A stretch of DNA of 64,000 nucleotides from Phycisphaerales bacterium (GTDB lineage Bacteria > Planctomycetota > Phycisphaerae > Phycisphaerales > UBA1924): NCBI GenBank assembly GCA_029260395.1, contig JAJDDJ010000017.1, positions 1 through 64,000 on the forward strand, in the 5' to 3' direction. Positions 54,335-63,795 of this stretch are shown in pieces. The notes beneath the pieces were generated by a model. It worked only from the letters and a program-made list of their open reading frames with translations, was not told where the DNA came from and ran no database searches. A program made the position numbers and the translations under genes. Each line of letters opens with the position of its first letter. The first letter of the stretch is position 1.

Positions 54335-54376
54335 CACCGCGGGCTTGGTTCTCGCAAGAAGGTGGGTGAGCCCTCG

Positions 54377-55123
54377 ATGCCCCGAAGATTTACCGTTCTT
54401 CTCATCGCAGCGATGCTCTTCTTTGGAGCCTCGATCATCGCGCTGTTCACGCTGATGGGTTCACGGGCGACCACCAACAACTCGCGCCCGACGACGAACA
54501 CGCCATCGGGTTCGATCCAACTCGCGAGAACGGTGACAGCCTTCGACACCAACAAGCCGCTCGAGCCCAGCCCGCTGCTTGATGGCTCGGGGCTCGAAGT
54601 GCCCGACTTCAGCCTTGTAAATCAAGCCGGCCAAGGCGTGGACCAGACCGTGTTCGACGGCGAGGCGACGGTGATGGCGTTCGTGTTCACGCACTGTGAA
54701 CTCGCGTGCCCGATCGTGACCGGGCGCATGTTCGGCGTGTACCAAAAGGCCGAGGGGCTTGACACAAGGTTTTTGAGCATCACGGTGGATCCCACGCGTG
54801 ACACAGCCGAAGTGCTCACCGAATACGCGGCCAAGTTTGGGATTGAACACAGCCGGTGGCAGTTCTTGACGGGCGACTACACGACAATCGAGAGCATCGC
54901 GACGCACGGGCTCAGATTTGCGATCAACGAGGACCCTAGCGACGACAACCTGATCACGCTCGAAGACGGCAGCACGATGCGGAACATCCAGCACCCGACC
55001 AAGCTGATCCTGATCGGCCCGGACAGGCGGGTGATCGGCATCTACGACCCGTACATTGCCGCCGACATGGACCTGCTCGGCTCGAGGCTTCGGGCGATTC
55101 AGCGGGCCAAGGCTCGGGGCTAG
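54377..55123 (+). CDS. SCO1/SenC-like copper chaperone
   Basis: 248 residues from ATG 54377. One N-terminal membrane helix (TVLLIAAMLFFGASIIALFT). The thioredoxin-like domain begins VPDFSLVNQAGQGVDQTVFD and has the copper ligands in FVFTHCELACPIVTG (CxxxC) and a later His (RNIQHPTKLILIGPDRR). SCO proteins deliver copper to the CuA site of cytochrome c oxidase. It lies about 40 bases after ctaB on the same strand and is probably cotranscribed. The stop overlaps the convergent S9 peptidase stop by 4 bases. Confidence 0.9.
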   Translation: MPRRFTVLLIAAMLFFGASIIALFTLMGSRATTNNSRPTTNTPSGSIQLARTVTAFDTNKPLEPSPLLDGSGLEVPDFSLVNQAGQGVDQTVFDGEATVMAFVFTHCELACPIVTGRMFGVYQKAEGLDTRFLSITVDPTRDTAEVLTEYAAKFGIEHSRWQFLTGDYTTIESIATHGLRFAINEDPSDDNLITLEDGSTMRNIQHPTKLILIGPDRRVIGIYDPYIAADMDLLGSRLRAIQRAKARG

Positions 55124-57618
55124 CGATTGCTGAAGGGCTGCGGCTCTCCGAGTGTTCGCTTAAAGAACTCGACCCGCCTGCGCCGGCCGTAGGGTGATTC
55201 GGCGGCGCCGTGCCCGGCACCGGGAATCACGAGCAGGTCGAAATCCTTGTCGGCTTTGATTAGCGCATCAACGACCTGCATGGTGCTCGCCGGGTCGACG
55301 TTGCGATCGAGCTCGCCGACGATGAGCAACAGGTCGCCTTCGAGACGGTGTGCGTTAGTGACGTTGGACTGCTCGGCGTAGTGCGGACCGATGGGGTAGC
55401 CCATCCACTGCTCGTTCCACCACATCTTGTCGACACGGTTATCGTGGCATCCGCAATCGCTGACCGCGGCTCTGTAAAAATCGCTGTGCGCGAGCATCGC
55501 TCGCGTGGAGCTCTGCCCGCCAGCGGATCCGCCGTAGATTCCGACCCGTGAGAGGTCCATGAACGGCCGGTCGGCGGCCGCGGCCCTGAGCCATGCGATG
55601 CGGTCGGCAAAGCCGGAGTCGCCGATGTTCTTGTGCGCCACATCGTGGAACGCTTTGCTTCGCCAGTTGGTGCCCATGCCATCGATCTGCACGACGATGA
55701 ACCCGCGCTCGGCGAGTTCGCGGTGGCTGTGCCACACGGACCAACTCTTAGGCACGAAGTGGCTGTGCGGGCCCGCGTAGATGTTCTCGATGACCGGGTA
55801 CCGCAGGGAAGGGTTGAAATCGCTCGGATAGAAGATGACACCCCATATGTTGGTCTCGCCATCGCGACCTTTGGCTACGAACCTCTCGGGCAGGGTCCAG
55901 TCGTGTTCGAGCAGCGGCGCGGTTTCGGCGCGGGAGAGTTCGGCGATGCGTTCGCCGGTGCTCCAGTTGCGAAGCTGGGTCACGGGTGGCAGATCGACCC
56001 GGCTGTAGCGGTCGATGTAGTACGCGCCGCCGGGCGCTCGGTCGATGGTATGGGTACCGTCGCCGTCGGTGAGCACGGTCAACTCGCCGGTGTCGAGTGC
56101 CACGCGGACTAAGTGCATGTGGTAAGGGTCCTGATCTGGATGGATGCCGAGCACGCGGAGAAGGACGTAGCCCTGTGCCTCATTAACTTTCTCCACGGAC
56201 CGCACAAGCCACTCGCCCTGCGTAAGCGGGCGGATGACACTGCCCGCTTCGCCGTCGAGCAGGTAGAGGTGGTTCCAGCCGGTTCGCTGGGACATCCAGA
56301 GGAGTCGGCCATCGGCGAGCCGGCGGTGGTAGATCTTGTTGTGGAAGTCGACGAAGGTATTGCTGGTTTCCTCGACCACGGTTCGGCTCTCGCTCGTGCG
56401 GGCATCGAACTCCATGAGCCGGGCGACCTGATGGCCTCGTTCGTTGGAGAGCAGCCTGAAGCGGTGGGTGTCGATCCAGTGAAGGCGATCGAGCGATACG
56501 GGCTCGATCAGCAGAGGCGTTTCGATCGCGGTGCCCACGCCTGCTTCGACATCGAACACCCAAGGCGTGCGCCGGGCGATCGGGTCGCCGGGCTTGGGGT
56601 AGTCGACGCTGTGGAGCTTGGGGTGGTGCGAGTCGGCGGGGGCCGACTCGACGAAGTGAACACGCCGGGGCTTGACGCGCGCGACGCGGACCGCAGCGAC
56701 CGATGCGCCATCGGCAGAGAGCTTCGGCGAGGTGTAGCCCTCGGACCAGGTGCCATCGGTGGTGAGCTTCGTTTCGCCTTGTGGCCCCACCAACACAAGG
56801 TTGTGATTACGAATCACTACGCGCTGCTTCGCGCTTTCAGGCCTTTCCGCTGGCATGGGCGGCGATTCGGGTGGTGGTTCGACTCGCTCGGTGACAACCG
56901 CGATCGTGGGCAGGTCATCCGCGATCACGCGCATCAGCTCTTCGTCGCCCGCACGGATCGACCAAACGTGTCCTGCGTAGGTCGTGCGCACGATTGAGGC
57001 GAGCGGCGCAACACTCTCATACGGCTTGGCGTGGCCCTCACGGTCAAGCCAGAACAGGTTGATCTCGCGGTCGGTCTGGTTGCGAATCACGATCGAAGTC
57101 GCCCCGCCGTTGCCGGACTTGTCGTCGGAAGTGACCCGAGCCCGGAACGCGTCAGGAATACTGACCAACGGCTCTGACTCGCCATCGAGAAGCACATTGG
57201 CAGCATCCGCGTCTGTGATCGCGCTCGCGTCCAGCATGGCCACGAGCCCTGAGTCGGTCCATTCGAAGCGGGCCAATGGCAGACTGGAAGCCTCGACAGG
57301 GCGGCCGAGCATCGTCGTGAGCGAGTTCGCAGCGAGAGCGTGATCGAACGCGGGCTCGATCACGCCGGTGGCCGCATCGCAGACTGCAAACCTCCAGCCG
57401 CCTGCCGGGGCCTGCTTCCTGAACAGCACCCGATCTGGCCCGAGCCACTGGAGACTCGCCTCGCTGTTTGGCATCGCCTGCTGCCAGCGAGTGCGCAAGG
57501 CGTTGGTCTCGTCAGCAAACGCTTCGCTCGGCGAGGTTCGGTCATTCTGCGCAAACGTGAAGGACGATGTGGCGCAGAGCGCCATGAGCACGACAAGCCG
57601 AACGGAGGTTGATCGCAT
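55120..57618 (-). CDS. Exported S9 family peptidase (DPP IV-like)
   Basis: 832 residues with a signal peptide (MRSTSVRLVVLMALCATSSF then TFAQ). The N-terminal half is a DPP IV-type propeller (WVFDVEAGVGTAIETPLLIE, LLWMSQRTGWNHLYLLDGEA). The C-terminal alpha/beta hydrolase has the nucleophile in VGIYGGSAGGQSSTRAML, the acid in LLIVGELDRNVDPASTMQ and the His in VIPGAGHGAAESPYGRRR. It should remove dipeptides, typically after proline or alanine, from peptides in the periplasm. The Glu-Glu loop that binds the substrate amino terminus was not located with certainty. Confidence 0.9.
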   Translation of the reverse strand: MRSTSVRLVVLMALCATSSFTFAQNDRTSPSEAFADETNALRTRWQQAMPNSEASLQWLGPDRVLFRKQAPAGGWRFAVCDAATGVIEPAFDHALAANSLTTMLGRPVEASSLPLARFEWTDSGLVAMLDASAITDADAANVLLDGESEPLVSIPDAFRARVTSDDKSGNGGATSIVIRNQTDREINLFWLDREGHAKPYESVAPLASIVRTTYAGHVWSIRAGDEELMRVIADDLPTIAVVTERVEPPPESPPMPAERPESAKQRVVIRNHNLVLVGPQGETKLTTDGTWSEGYTSPKLSADGASVAAVRVARVKPRRVHFVESAPADSHHPKLHSVDYPKPGDPIARRTPWVFDVEAGVGTAIETPLLIEPVSLDRLHWIDTHRFRLLSNERGHQVARLMEFDARTSESRTVVEETSNTFVDFHNKIYHRRLADGRLLWMSQRTGWNHLYLLDGEAGSVIRPLTQGEWLVRSVEKVNEAQGYVLLRVLGIHPDQDPYHMHLVRVALDTGELTVLTDGDGTHTIDRAPGGAYYIDRYSRVDLPPVTQLRNWSTGERIAELSRAETAPLLEHDWTLPERFVAKGRDGETNIWGVIFYPSDFNPSLRYPVIENIYAGPHSHFVPKSWSVWHSHRELAERGFIVVQIDGMGTNWRSKAFHDVAHKNIGDSGFADRIAWLRAAAADRPFMDLSRVGIYGGSAGGQSSTRAMLAHSDFYRAAVSDCGCHDNRVDKMWWNEQWMGYPIGPHYAEQSNVTNAHRLEGDLLLIVGELDRNVDPASTMQVVDALIKADKDFDLLVIPGAGHGAAESPYGRRRRVEFFKRTLGEPQPFSNR

Positions 57619-57653
57619 CGGCGGAGTCTACCCTCTCGTGCGCTTGGCGCGGG

Positions 57654-58910
57654 TCAGTTCATCCACCACATGTAGCGGAACGCGCCGCGGTCGAACGCGC
57701 GTTCGAGGTCGCGCCAGAGACCGTCGGACGTGAACTCGCCTTCTTCGAGGTACGGCTGGGCTGCGGAGCCCTGCACCCAGAGCACGAGGTCGAACGGTCT
57801 CGGTTCGAAGAAGAACCGCTGCACGTTGACGCCCTGCTCGCCGTTGCCCCGCCAGAACCGGAGCAGGCGCTTGCCGTTGAGCATGTCCTCGGTCTCGGAG
57901 AGCGTGCGGAGCCACACATCGCGCATGTCAGCTGTGATCGCAGCGCCGGGAATGGCGGCATCACGCTGGTTGGGGTTCGGGATCCACTCGCGGTCATCGT
58001 CGGTCTCGGCATCGAACCACCGCCACATCTCGTGCGCAAGCGTGATCGTCTCCAGCAGGTGTGCGCGCGCAGCGGCCATCCGATCGGGCTCGACGACATC
58101 GAAACTCAAGAGGTGAACGAACGCGATCGCGTCGCTCGCATCGATGCCCGTGCCGAACGCGAAGCTCTTTCGCGTGCCCTTGAGAAACTCGAACGGCGTC
58201 GCGTTCTTCGAGAAGAACAGATGCCCGGCCCTCTCGAACAGATCGCTCGTATCGTGCGCGAGCAGGAACTCCCCCACCGCCATGCACACGTGGCAGTAGC
58301 CGCGAAGCCATGCGACATCACCGCGGTCAAACGCGATCTCAAACTCGTCGGCCTTCTCCTGCGACGGGCGGAACCGGCGCTGGACGGCGGTGAGCATCCA
58401 CCAGAGCTGCTCGCGGTCGGAGGCCTCGCCGTCCATGTTGAGGTCGAAGCGGGCCAGGCCGATAGGCAGGCGGACCTTGAGTTCTTCATCACCGACGGCT
58501 GCGAGTTCCTGCTCGGCGCGCGCCACCGCGTCGATCCAGTCCTGAATGGATGCGCGGAACTGCTCGTAGCTGATGGGCTTGGGGTCGCCGTTGAAGCCGA
58601 TGTTGCGTCCATCGCCGCCCGCGCCGACGATCATCGAGGCCTGCACGGGCAGATTGAACGCGCCGTGAGTGTACATCCGCTGAACGATCAGCTCGCCCGA
58701 TTCGAGAAACCGCACCACGCCCAGCGCCGCCCGAGCATTCGCGTCGTTGGGAGCACCTTTGAGGGATGCTTCGAGGCGATCGGCGGTGGCGGTGAGCGAG
58801 GCATCGCCCATCTCGCCGGACCACGAGTCGCGGATGAGCTTGTCAACGCTCTGCGCCCCAGCGGACATAGCGAGTGTAAACAAGACGGCGAGGGCGATTA
58901 GCGTGCGCAC
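57654..58910 (-). CDS. Secreted protein of unknown function
   Basis: 418 residues from GTG 58910, preceded by GGGAG; this start gives a signal peptide (RTLIALAVLFTLAMSAGAQ). A mostly helical body follows (TATADRLEASLKGAPNDANA, ARAALGVVRFLESGELIVQR), then RFDLNMDGEASDREQLWWML, an EF-hand-like Asp loop. No enzyme motif and no TPR consensus is clear. It follows the S9 peptidase on the same strand (35 bases upstream of it in transcription order), so the two may be cotranscribed. I do not recognise the family. Confidence 0.7.
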   Translation of the reverse strand: MRTLIALAVLFTLAMSAGAQSVDKLIRDSWSGEMGDASLTATADRLEASLKGAPNDANARAALGVVRFLESGELIVQRMYTHGAFNLPVQASMIVGAGGDGRNIGFNGDPKPISYEQFRASIQDWIDAVARAEQELAAVGDEELKVRLPIGLARFDLNMDGEASDREQLWWMLTAVQRRFRPSQEKADEFEIAFDRGDVAWLRGYCHVCMAVGEFLLAHDTSDLFERAGHLFFSKNATPFEFLKGTRKSFAFGTGIDASDAIAFVHLLSFDVVEPDRMAAARAHLLETITLAHEMWRWFDAETDDDREWIPNPNQRDAAIPGAAITADMRDVWLRTLSETEDMLNGKRLLRFWRGNGEQGVNVQRFFFEPRPFDLVLWVQGSAAQPYLEEGEFTSDGLWRDLERAFDRGAFRYMWWMN

Positions 58911-58997
58911 GGCGGGCTCCCTTCGGTGCGGCCCGATCGTGAATGTCGGTACCGCTTGTAGAGTGTACCGCATGGGCGGGAGCTACCGCTCGGGCTG

Positions 58998-59192
58998 TCA
59001 ACATGGCCCTATGAACGTTAGCAGTGCGAGGAAGTCGCCGAAGCTGACATGACCATCGGGACCGGGGTTGCCGAAGTCGTCGGCGATGTCGCCCCGCTGC
59101 TGACCGAGGTTGTACCAGTCGAGCAGCGTGAGGAAATTGCCCAGGCCGACCTCGCCATCGAGGTCGAAGTCCTGCGGGCAGCCGGGCTGCAT
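58998..59192 (-). pseudogene. Orphan GC-type dockerin remnant
   Basis: The frame ends QPGCPQDFDLDGEVGLGNFL, then TLLDWYNLGQQRGDIADDFG and NPGPDGHVSFGDFLALLTFI, GPC: two consecutive dockerin repeats of different subtype. Upstream in frame there is only about 33 residues of non-protein-like sequence overlapping the next gene's leader, and no signal peptide or body domain. It is either a relic of a lost gene or, less likely, a free-standing 64-residue module. Confidence 0.6.
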
Positions 59193-59290
59193 GAAGAAGC
59201 GCTCATGCCGAGTTCGCACGCTGGGGTGGCGCGCTCTAAACTGGACGAGGTCGCGAGGGCCGCAGGTCATGTACGAAACGAGAGGAACCA

Positions 59291-59449
59291 ATGGAACTCA
59301 TCAAGATCATCGCTGCGATTCTGCTGCCCCCGCTGGGCGTGTTTCTGGAAGTCGGGATCGGCAAGCACTTCTGGATCAACATCATCCTGACGATTCTGGG
59401 GTACATCCCCGGCATCGTGCATGCCGTGTGGGTGATCGCCAAAAAGTGA
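59291..59449 (+). CDS. YqaE/Pmp3 family small membrane protein
   Basis: A 52-residue protein, MELIKIIAAILLPPLGVFLE, VGIGKHFWINIILTILGYIP, GIVHAVWVIAKK. LLPPLGVFLEVG and the G-Y-I-P-G-I-x-H-A-x-x-V motif define the YqaE/Pmp3 proteolipid family, two-helix proteins associated with membrane potential and salt or cold stress. AGAGGAA lies 8 bases before ATG 59291. The stop overlaps the GTG of the next gene (GTGA). Complete and of normal length. Confidence 0.88.
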   Translation: MELIKIIAAILLPPLGVFLEVGIGKHFWINIILTILGYIPGIVHAVWVIAKK

Positions 59450-59853
59450 CGCCCGCCGAGGATCCATCGCAGCACGAGCCGGAAGCCGATGCGCGGTCTC
59501 AGCCCAAGCCCTGGGTCGCGACGATGGCGAACTGGCTTGACACGCGGTACCGCGTGCCGGGCACGGACTGGAAGTTCGGGCTGGATGCTGTCATCGGACT
59601 GGTGCCGGTCGCGGGCGACACGCTGACGACGCTCGTTGGCTCAGCGATGCTGGTCGAAGCGGTGCGGCTGAAGGTCGGCCCTAAGGTGATCGCGAAGATG
59701 GTCGGAAACCTGGCGATCGACTGGGTGGTCGGGCTGGTGCCCGGGGCAGACCTCGTGCTGGACGTGGCGTTCAAGGCGCACGCACGCAACGCGAAGCTGC
59801 TGATGGAGGCGGCCGACGGCGGCGATGACTCCTCAGAGCCGGATGGCGACTGA
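59446..59853 (+). CDS. DUF4112 family protein
   Basis: 135 residues from GTG 59446, overlapping the YqaE stop by four bases. After an acidic, polar N-terminus (EDPSQHEPEADARSQPKPWV) the DUF4112 core reads LDTRYRVPGTDWKFGLDAVI, GLVPVAGDTLTTLVGSAMLV and DWVVGLVPGADLVLDVAFKA. Two hydrophobic hairpins suggest membrane association. Function unknown. Coupling to YqaE implies a joint role at the membrane. It converges with the kinase gene 2 bases away. Confidence 0.88.
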   Translation: MTPAEDPSQHEPEADARSQPKPWVATMANWLDTRYRVPGTDWKFGLDAVIGLVPVAGDTLTTLVGSAMLVEAVRLKVGPKVIAKMVGNLAIDWVVGLVPGADLVLDVAFKAHARNAKLLMEAADGGDDSSEPDGD

Positions 59854-59855
59854 CA

Positions 59856-62528
59856 TTATCGCGAGGGCTTGCGGAACTCTTCGTACCAGTTCTCGATGAT
59901 CGAGATAAACAGCGGCTGCGCGTCGGCCTCATCGGCGCCTCGTCGAATCGTGATGAATCGTCCTTCCTCTTTCCAAGGCTGCAACTCATCCAAGTTCTTC
60001 GTGTCGATGCCCTCGGCGAAGAGGGGTCTTGGCCGCGAGAGCGACAGCGCAGGCGTGCGCTCGACGTCAACCTCGTAGTAGGCTTCGCCCTCCCAATCCT
60101 GGAAGATGATGCGAGAGCCGTCGGACGACCACACGGCGAATCGTCCACCTTCGGTGGAAACTTGCTGTGTGCCATCGCCTGAGGGCCACTCGATGCAGTA
60201 CACCTCGCCGCGGCCGGATCTGCTCGATGCGTACAGCGCATAAGAGCCATCCGGGCTGATCGACACACCGCTCCCAAATACCCGCGGCTTCTCAACCACA
60301 ACACCCAGCGACGAGTAGTCATCCAGACGGATGGCGGCCAGACTTGCGGTGAACGGGTTGCGCAGGTCGCCGTCGGCGACCGCCGCGGTCGTCCACGTCG
60401 GGTCAACGCCGAGTACGAAACCATCGTATGACTCGCGGGAATCACCGCTGCCGTCTGCGGCAAGGAAGTGGGTCGTGAATCGCATCCCCTCTGTGAGTTG
60501 GACCTCGACCACCAGCAGTTCGGAGCTGTCCGGTGACCAAGCGACCGGGAACCCGAAGCCGCTGAATTTCTGGATTCGACGGCTGAACCCTCGATCGAAA
60601 TCGTGCACCCACACATCCGCTTGCGACTGAATCGGACCCGAGGTGAATGCGAGCATGGAGCCGTCTGGTGAAGGGAGCAAGCCGGCGACACTTTCATCCG
60701 CCTCTGTGATCAGCTCAAACTCGCCGTCTGTCGTGATCCAGCCGATCTCGCCGCCCCATGACTGCTTGCCATTGCCGCGAACCACCGCGAGTGTGCCGTC
60801 GTTCGAGACCGAAGGCCCCGTGACATCGGACATGACCAAGAACGGTTCGCCCTCGGTCTCCATTCGCTGCGGGGAAAACTTAACAGCCCAGAGATCCTTC
60901 AGATTCTTGACGCCACGGGTAAAGAGCACGTGCCCCGTTGGCGACCAGACGCACGTCGAGTTGAACACGTCATCGAACGCCGCGAGCGTGATGGCGCGTT
61001 CGCCGTCGTAGGCTACCAACGGCATGTCGCCATTCTGGAGGTGCTCGAAGTAGACCAACACGCCGGTCCCCGGGATGACGAAAAACTCGTGGTAGTCGAT
61101 TGTCACCTCGTCGTCGGCCTTGATGACCGTCTCGGCCTCTCCTCCCCTCTCGGGGAACGCGACCAGACGGCTGTCGATGTTCGCATCCAGCGTGCCATCG
61201 ATGTTGGCGATGATCCGCCCATCATCGGTCCAGACGAGCCCGTATTGGACGTCAAGCTCGGAAACGCGCACCGGGCGGCCCGCGAGCCCGAAGATCGCGA
61301 ATACTCCTTCGCTGGTGCGAAAGCCGAGGCTCCGGCTGTCGGGCGACCAGAACAAATTGCTGGCACCTTCGGTGCCGGGCAGCGGTGCCGACTCGAACTG
61401 ATTGAGCGGCCGAAGGTGGATCTGCTCGTCGCGAATGAACGCGATCTGGCGTCCGTCGGGTGAGATCGCCGGTCCAAACGTCCAAGGCCCAGCCGAACCG
61501 CTCGATCGGAGCACGTCAATCCTCTGGACAACGCGCTGGGGCTCGAGGATCGACCGCTGGGAAGCGAACCAACCCGCTGCCCCAGCGATTGCGGCGACGA
61601 CAACGGCCGTGCCCAGTATCGCCGCCCACAGCAAACCGCGGGACTCCTGCACCTGCTCTGGTTCGAGTTCTTGAACTCCATCGGGTTGCAGCAACTCCAC
61701 GCGCACGTCGCCGATGTCGCGGTAACGCAGGTTTTTGTCGCGGACGAGGCAGCGTTCAAGCACGCGGCGCACATTGATCGGCGTCTCGCGCGGCAGCAAG
61801 GCCAAATCGAGGTCCTTGTGCAGCACAGCGCCGATGGAGTCGGTCGCGGTCTCGCCGTGGAAGGGGCTCGCGCCGACGAGCATCTCGTAGAGCAGCACGC
61901 CGAAGGACCAGATGTCGGTTCGTTTGTCGACGCGTCGGCCACGGGCTTGCTCGGGCGACATGTACGCAGCCGTGCCGAGGATCGCGCCGGCGATCGTGGG
62001 CGAGTTCTGAGGCGTGGTCATCGTGGGGCTGTCGAGTGCGCCCGTTGACGACTGCCCGCCGTCGTCGGTGCGCGCCAGACCGAAGTCGAGCACCTTTGCC
62101 TGACCGTCCGGCGTGACGATGATGTTCGCCGGCTTGAGATCTCGGTGAACAACGCCCGCCTCGTGCGCGGCCTCGATGCCCGCAGCGATCTGCACAGCGA
62201 GTTCGATTGCCTCATCCACCGGCAGCGGTCCACGATCAAGCCGGTCGGCGAGCGTCACTCCCTCGACGTACTCGAGCACGAGGTACTTGGCGCCGTCCTG
62301 CTCTTCCACGCCGTGGATGCCCGCGAGATTGGGATGGTTCAGGCTCGCCAGCGTCTTGGCTTCGCGCTCGAAGCGTTCGAGGCGTGCTGGGTCCGACGCG
62401 AGTTCTGGCGGCAGAGCTTTGATGGCGACCTGGCGATCCAGCCGAGTGTCCGTGGCAAGATAGACCACGCCCATCCCGCCTCGGCCGAGCTCGCGTTGAA
62501 TATTGAATGGGCCGATACAGTCGGGCAT
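59856..62528 (-). CDS. Membrane Ser/Thr protein kinase with TolB/PD40-type propeller
   Basis: 890 residues from ATG 62528 (MPDCIGPFNIQRELGRGGMG). The kinase domain spans about 5-275: GRGGMGVVYLA (P-loop), RQVAIKALP (Lys), VVHRDLKPANIIV (catalytic loop), VLDFGLAR (DFG), YMSPEQARGRRV (P+1). One membrane helix follows (AAILGTAVVVAAIAGAAGWF, about 305-325). The outside part is a beta-propeller with PD40/TolB-like blades (GPAISPDGRQIAFIRDEQIH, FWSPDSRSLGFRTSEGVFAI, LLPSPDGSMLAFTSGPIQ). Such receptor kinases sense extracytoplasmic ligands or clients. Planctomycetes encode many. No phosphatase or target gene is adjacent. Confidence 0.92.
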   Translation of the reverse strand: MPDCIGPFNIQRELGRGGMGVVYLATDTRLDRQVAIKALPPELASDPARLERFEREAKTLASLNHPNLAGIHGVEEQDGAKYLVLEYVEGVTLADRLDRGPLPVDEAIELAVQIAAGIEAAHEAGVVHRDLKPANIIVTPDGQAKVLDFGLARTDDGGQSSTGALDSPTMTTPQNSPTIAGAILGTAAYMSPEQARGRRVDKRTDIWSFGVLLYEMLVGASPFHGETATDSIGAVLHKDLDLALLPRETPINVRRVLERCLVRDKNLRYRDIGDVRVELLQPDGVQELEPEQVQESRGLLWAAILGTAVVVAAIAGAAGWFASQRSILEPQRVVQRIDVLRSSGSAGPWTFGPAISPDGRQIAFIRDEQIHLRPLNQFESAPLPGTEGASNLFWSPDSRSLGFRTSEGVFAIFGLAGRPVRVSELDVQYGLVWTDDGRIIANIDGTLDANIDSRLVAFPERGGEAETVIKADDEVTIDYHEFFVIPGTGVLVYFEHLQNGDMPLVAYDGERAITLAAFDDVFNSTCVWSPTGHVLFTRGVKNLKDLWAVKFSPQRMETEGEPFLVMSDVTGPSVSNDGTLAVVRGNGKQSWGGEIGWITTDGEFELITEADESVAGLLPSPDGSMLAFTSGPIQSQADVWVHDFDRGFSRRIQKFSGFGFPVAWSPDSSELLVVEVQLTEGMRFTTHFLAADGSGDSRESYDGFVLGVDPTWTTAAVADGDLRNPFTASLAAIRLDDYSSLGVVVEKPRVFGSGVSISPDGSYALYASSRSGRGEVYCIEWPSGDGTQQVSTEGGRFAVWSSDGSRIIFQDWEGEAYYEVDVERTPALSLSRPRPLFAEGIDTKNLDELQPWKEEGRFITIRRGADEADAQPLFISIIENWYEEFRKPSR

Positions 62529-62594
62529 GCCCGCAGGGTATTGCCGCAAGCCCGCGTATGCAGATTGCTGGATGCTGCTGCACTCGCGAACCGA

Positions 62595-62610
62595 TCGAAT
62601 GGCCATTCGA
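62595..62610. repeat. 16-bp perfect palindrome at the 3' end of tRNA-Phe
   Basis: TCGAATGGCCATTCGA is a perfect palindrome beginning 2 bases after the tRNA-Phe 3' end. It could be part of a terminator hairpin or a protein-binding or attachment site. No T tract follows on the minus strand. Confidence 0.45.
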
Positions 62611-62612
62611 AA

Positions 62613-62685
62613 TGGGCAGAGGCGGACTTGAACCGCCGACACCGGCATTTTCAATGCCGTGCTCTACCAACTGAGCTACCTGCCC
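62613..62685 (-). tRNA. tRNA-Phe (GAA)
   Basis: Full cloverleaf on the minus strand: acceptor GGGCAGG pairing with TCTGCCC, D arm GCTCAGTTGGTAGAGC, anticodon arm GGCAT-TGAAAAT-type loop with anticodon GAA, T arm GGCGG-TTCAAGT-CCGCC, discriminator A, no encoded CCA. Seventy-three bases. Decodes phenylalanine codons. Confidence 0.95.
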
Positions 62686-62880
62686 GGGATGTCTGCCCCC
62701 CAGCCATCGGCCGGGAGGGACGACAAGCGTACCCCGATGCCGGGCCACGTCAACCGGTCGGGCCGTCTGAACCGCCTGCGCGGCCTGCTGCCGACCGGCT
62801 CGCTCCAACCCGGCCCGCCTGACGTACCCCGCCCACTCGGCCCACCCACTTGGCCCACTCGCAGGCCGTACCATGCGGGC

Positions 62881-63765
62881 ATGAGCCAGACCGCTACCAA
62901 GCCCGCGCCTGCCACAGGTTCGCCCGCCGCCGAGCCGCTCTTGAGCGTCGAGCACCTCAAGACGTACTTTCCGGTCCGCAGCGGGCTGCTCCAGCGGGTC
63001 ACGAGTCATGTGAAGGCGGTGGACGATGTGAGCTTCACGCTGGCCAAGGGCGAAACGCTGGGCCTTGTGGGCGAGTCAGGCTGCGGCAAGACAACCGTCG
63101 GCCGATCGATCCTTCGGCTCATCGAGCCCACCGGCGGCACGGTGAAGTTCGAGGGCAAGGATGTGCTCAGCGCCACCGGCGCATCGATGAAAGCCCTCCG
63201 GCGGGAAATGCAGATCATCTTCCAGGACCCCGCGGGCTCGCTGAACCCCCGCATGCGGATCGCGCAGATCGTCGCTGAGCCGCTGGTCGTCCACGGCATC
63301 GCCAAGGGACGCGACGAACTCCGCGACCGGGCCGAGAAGCTACTGGTCCGTTGCGGCATGCCCGCAGCGGCCGCTGACCGGTTCCCCCACGAGTTCAGCG
63401 GCGGACAGCGCCAGCGCATCGGCATCGCCCGTGCGCTCGCGCTCGACCCCAAGTTCATCATCTGCGACGAGCCGACGAGCGCGCTGGATGTGTCGATCCA
63501 GGCGCAGATCATCAACCTGCTGGACGACCTGCAGAGCGAGTTTGGGCTCAGCTACCTGTTCATCAGCCACGACATGGCGGTGATCAAGCACGTGTGCCGG
63601 AACATCGCGGTGATGTACAAGGGCAAGATCGTCGAGCGCGGCACACGCGACGAGATTACCGAGAACCCCCAGCACCGGTACACGCAGTCGCTGCTGAGCG
63701 CGGTGCCAGAGACCGACCCCCGCACGCAGAAGCAGCGGGTAGTGTTTGATGGCGGGGCGATGTAG
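62881..63765 (+). CDS. Oligopeptide/dipeptide ABC transporter ATP-binding protein (OppF/DppF-like)
   Basis: 294 residues from ATG 62881 ([20 protein letters not shown]). Walker [19 protein letters not shown]-loop [14 protein letters not shown], signature [17 protein letters not shown], Walker [15 protein letters not shown], switch [20 protein letters not shown]. The C-terminal [16 protein letters not shown] is the oligopeptide-binding ATPase extension with the typical end. It energises import of peptides together with a DppD-type partner and permeases, none of which lie in this window. The frame is open to 62659 but that overlaps the tRNA-Phe region. Confidence 0.93.
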   Translation: MSQTATKPAPATGSPAAEPLLSVEHLKTYFPVRSGLLQRVTSHVKAVDDVSFTLAKGETLGLVGESGCGKTTVGRSILRLIEPTGGTVKFEGKDVLSATGASMKALRREMQIIFQDPAGSLNPRMRIAQIVAEPLVVHGIAKGRDELRDRAEKLLVRCGMPAAAADRFPHEFSGGQRQRIGIARALALDPKFIICDEPTSALDVSIQAQIINLLDDLQSEFGLSYLFISHDMAVIKHVCRNIAVMYKGKIVERGTRDEITENPQHRYTQSLLSAVPETDPRTQKQRVVFDGGAM

Positions 63766-63795
63766 CGGGCGTGCTTCGGTTGTGGAGGTCCGACC

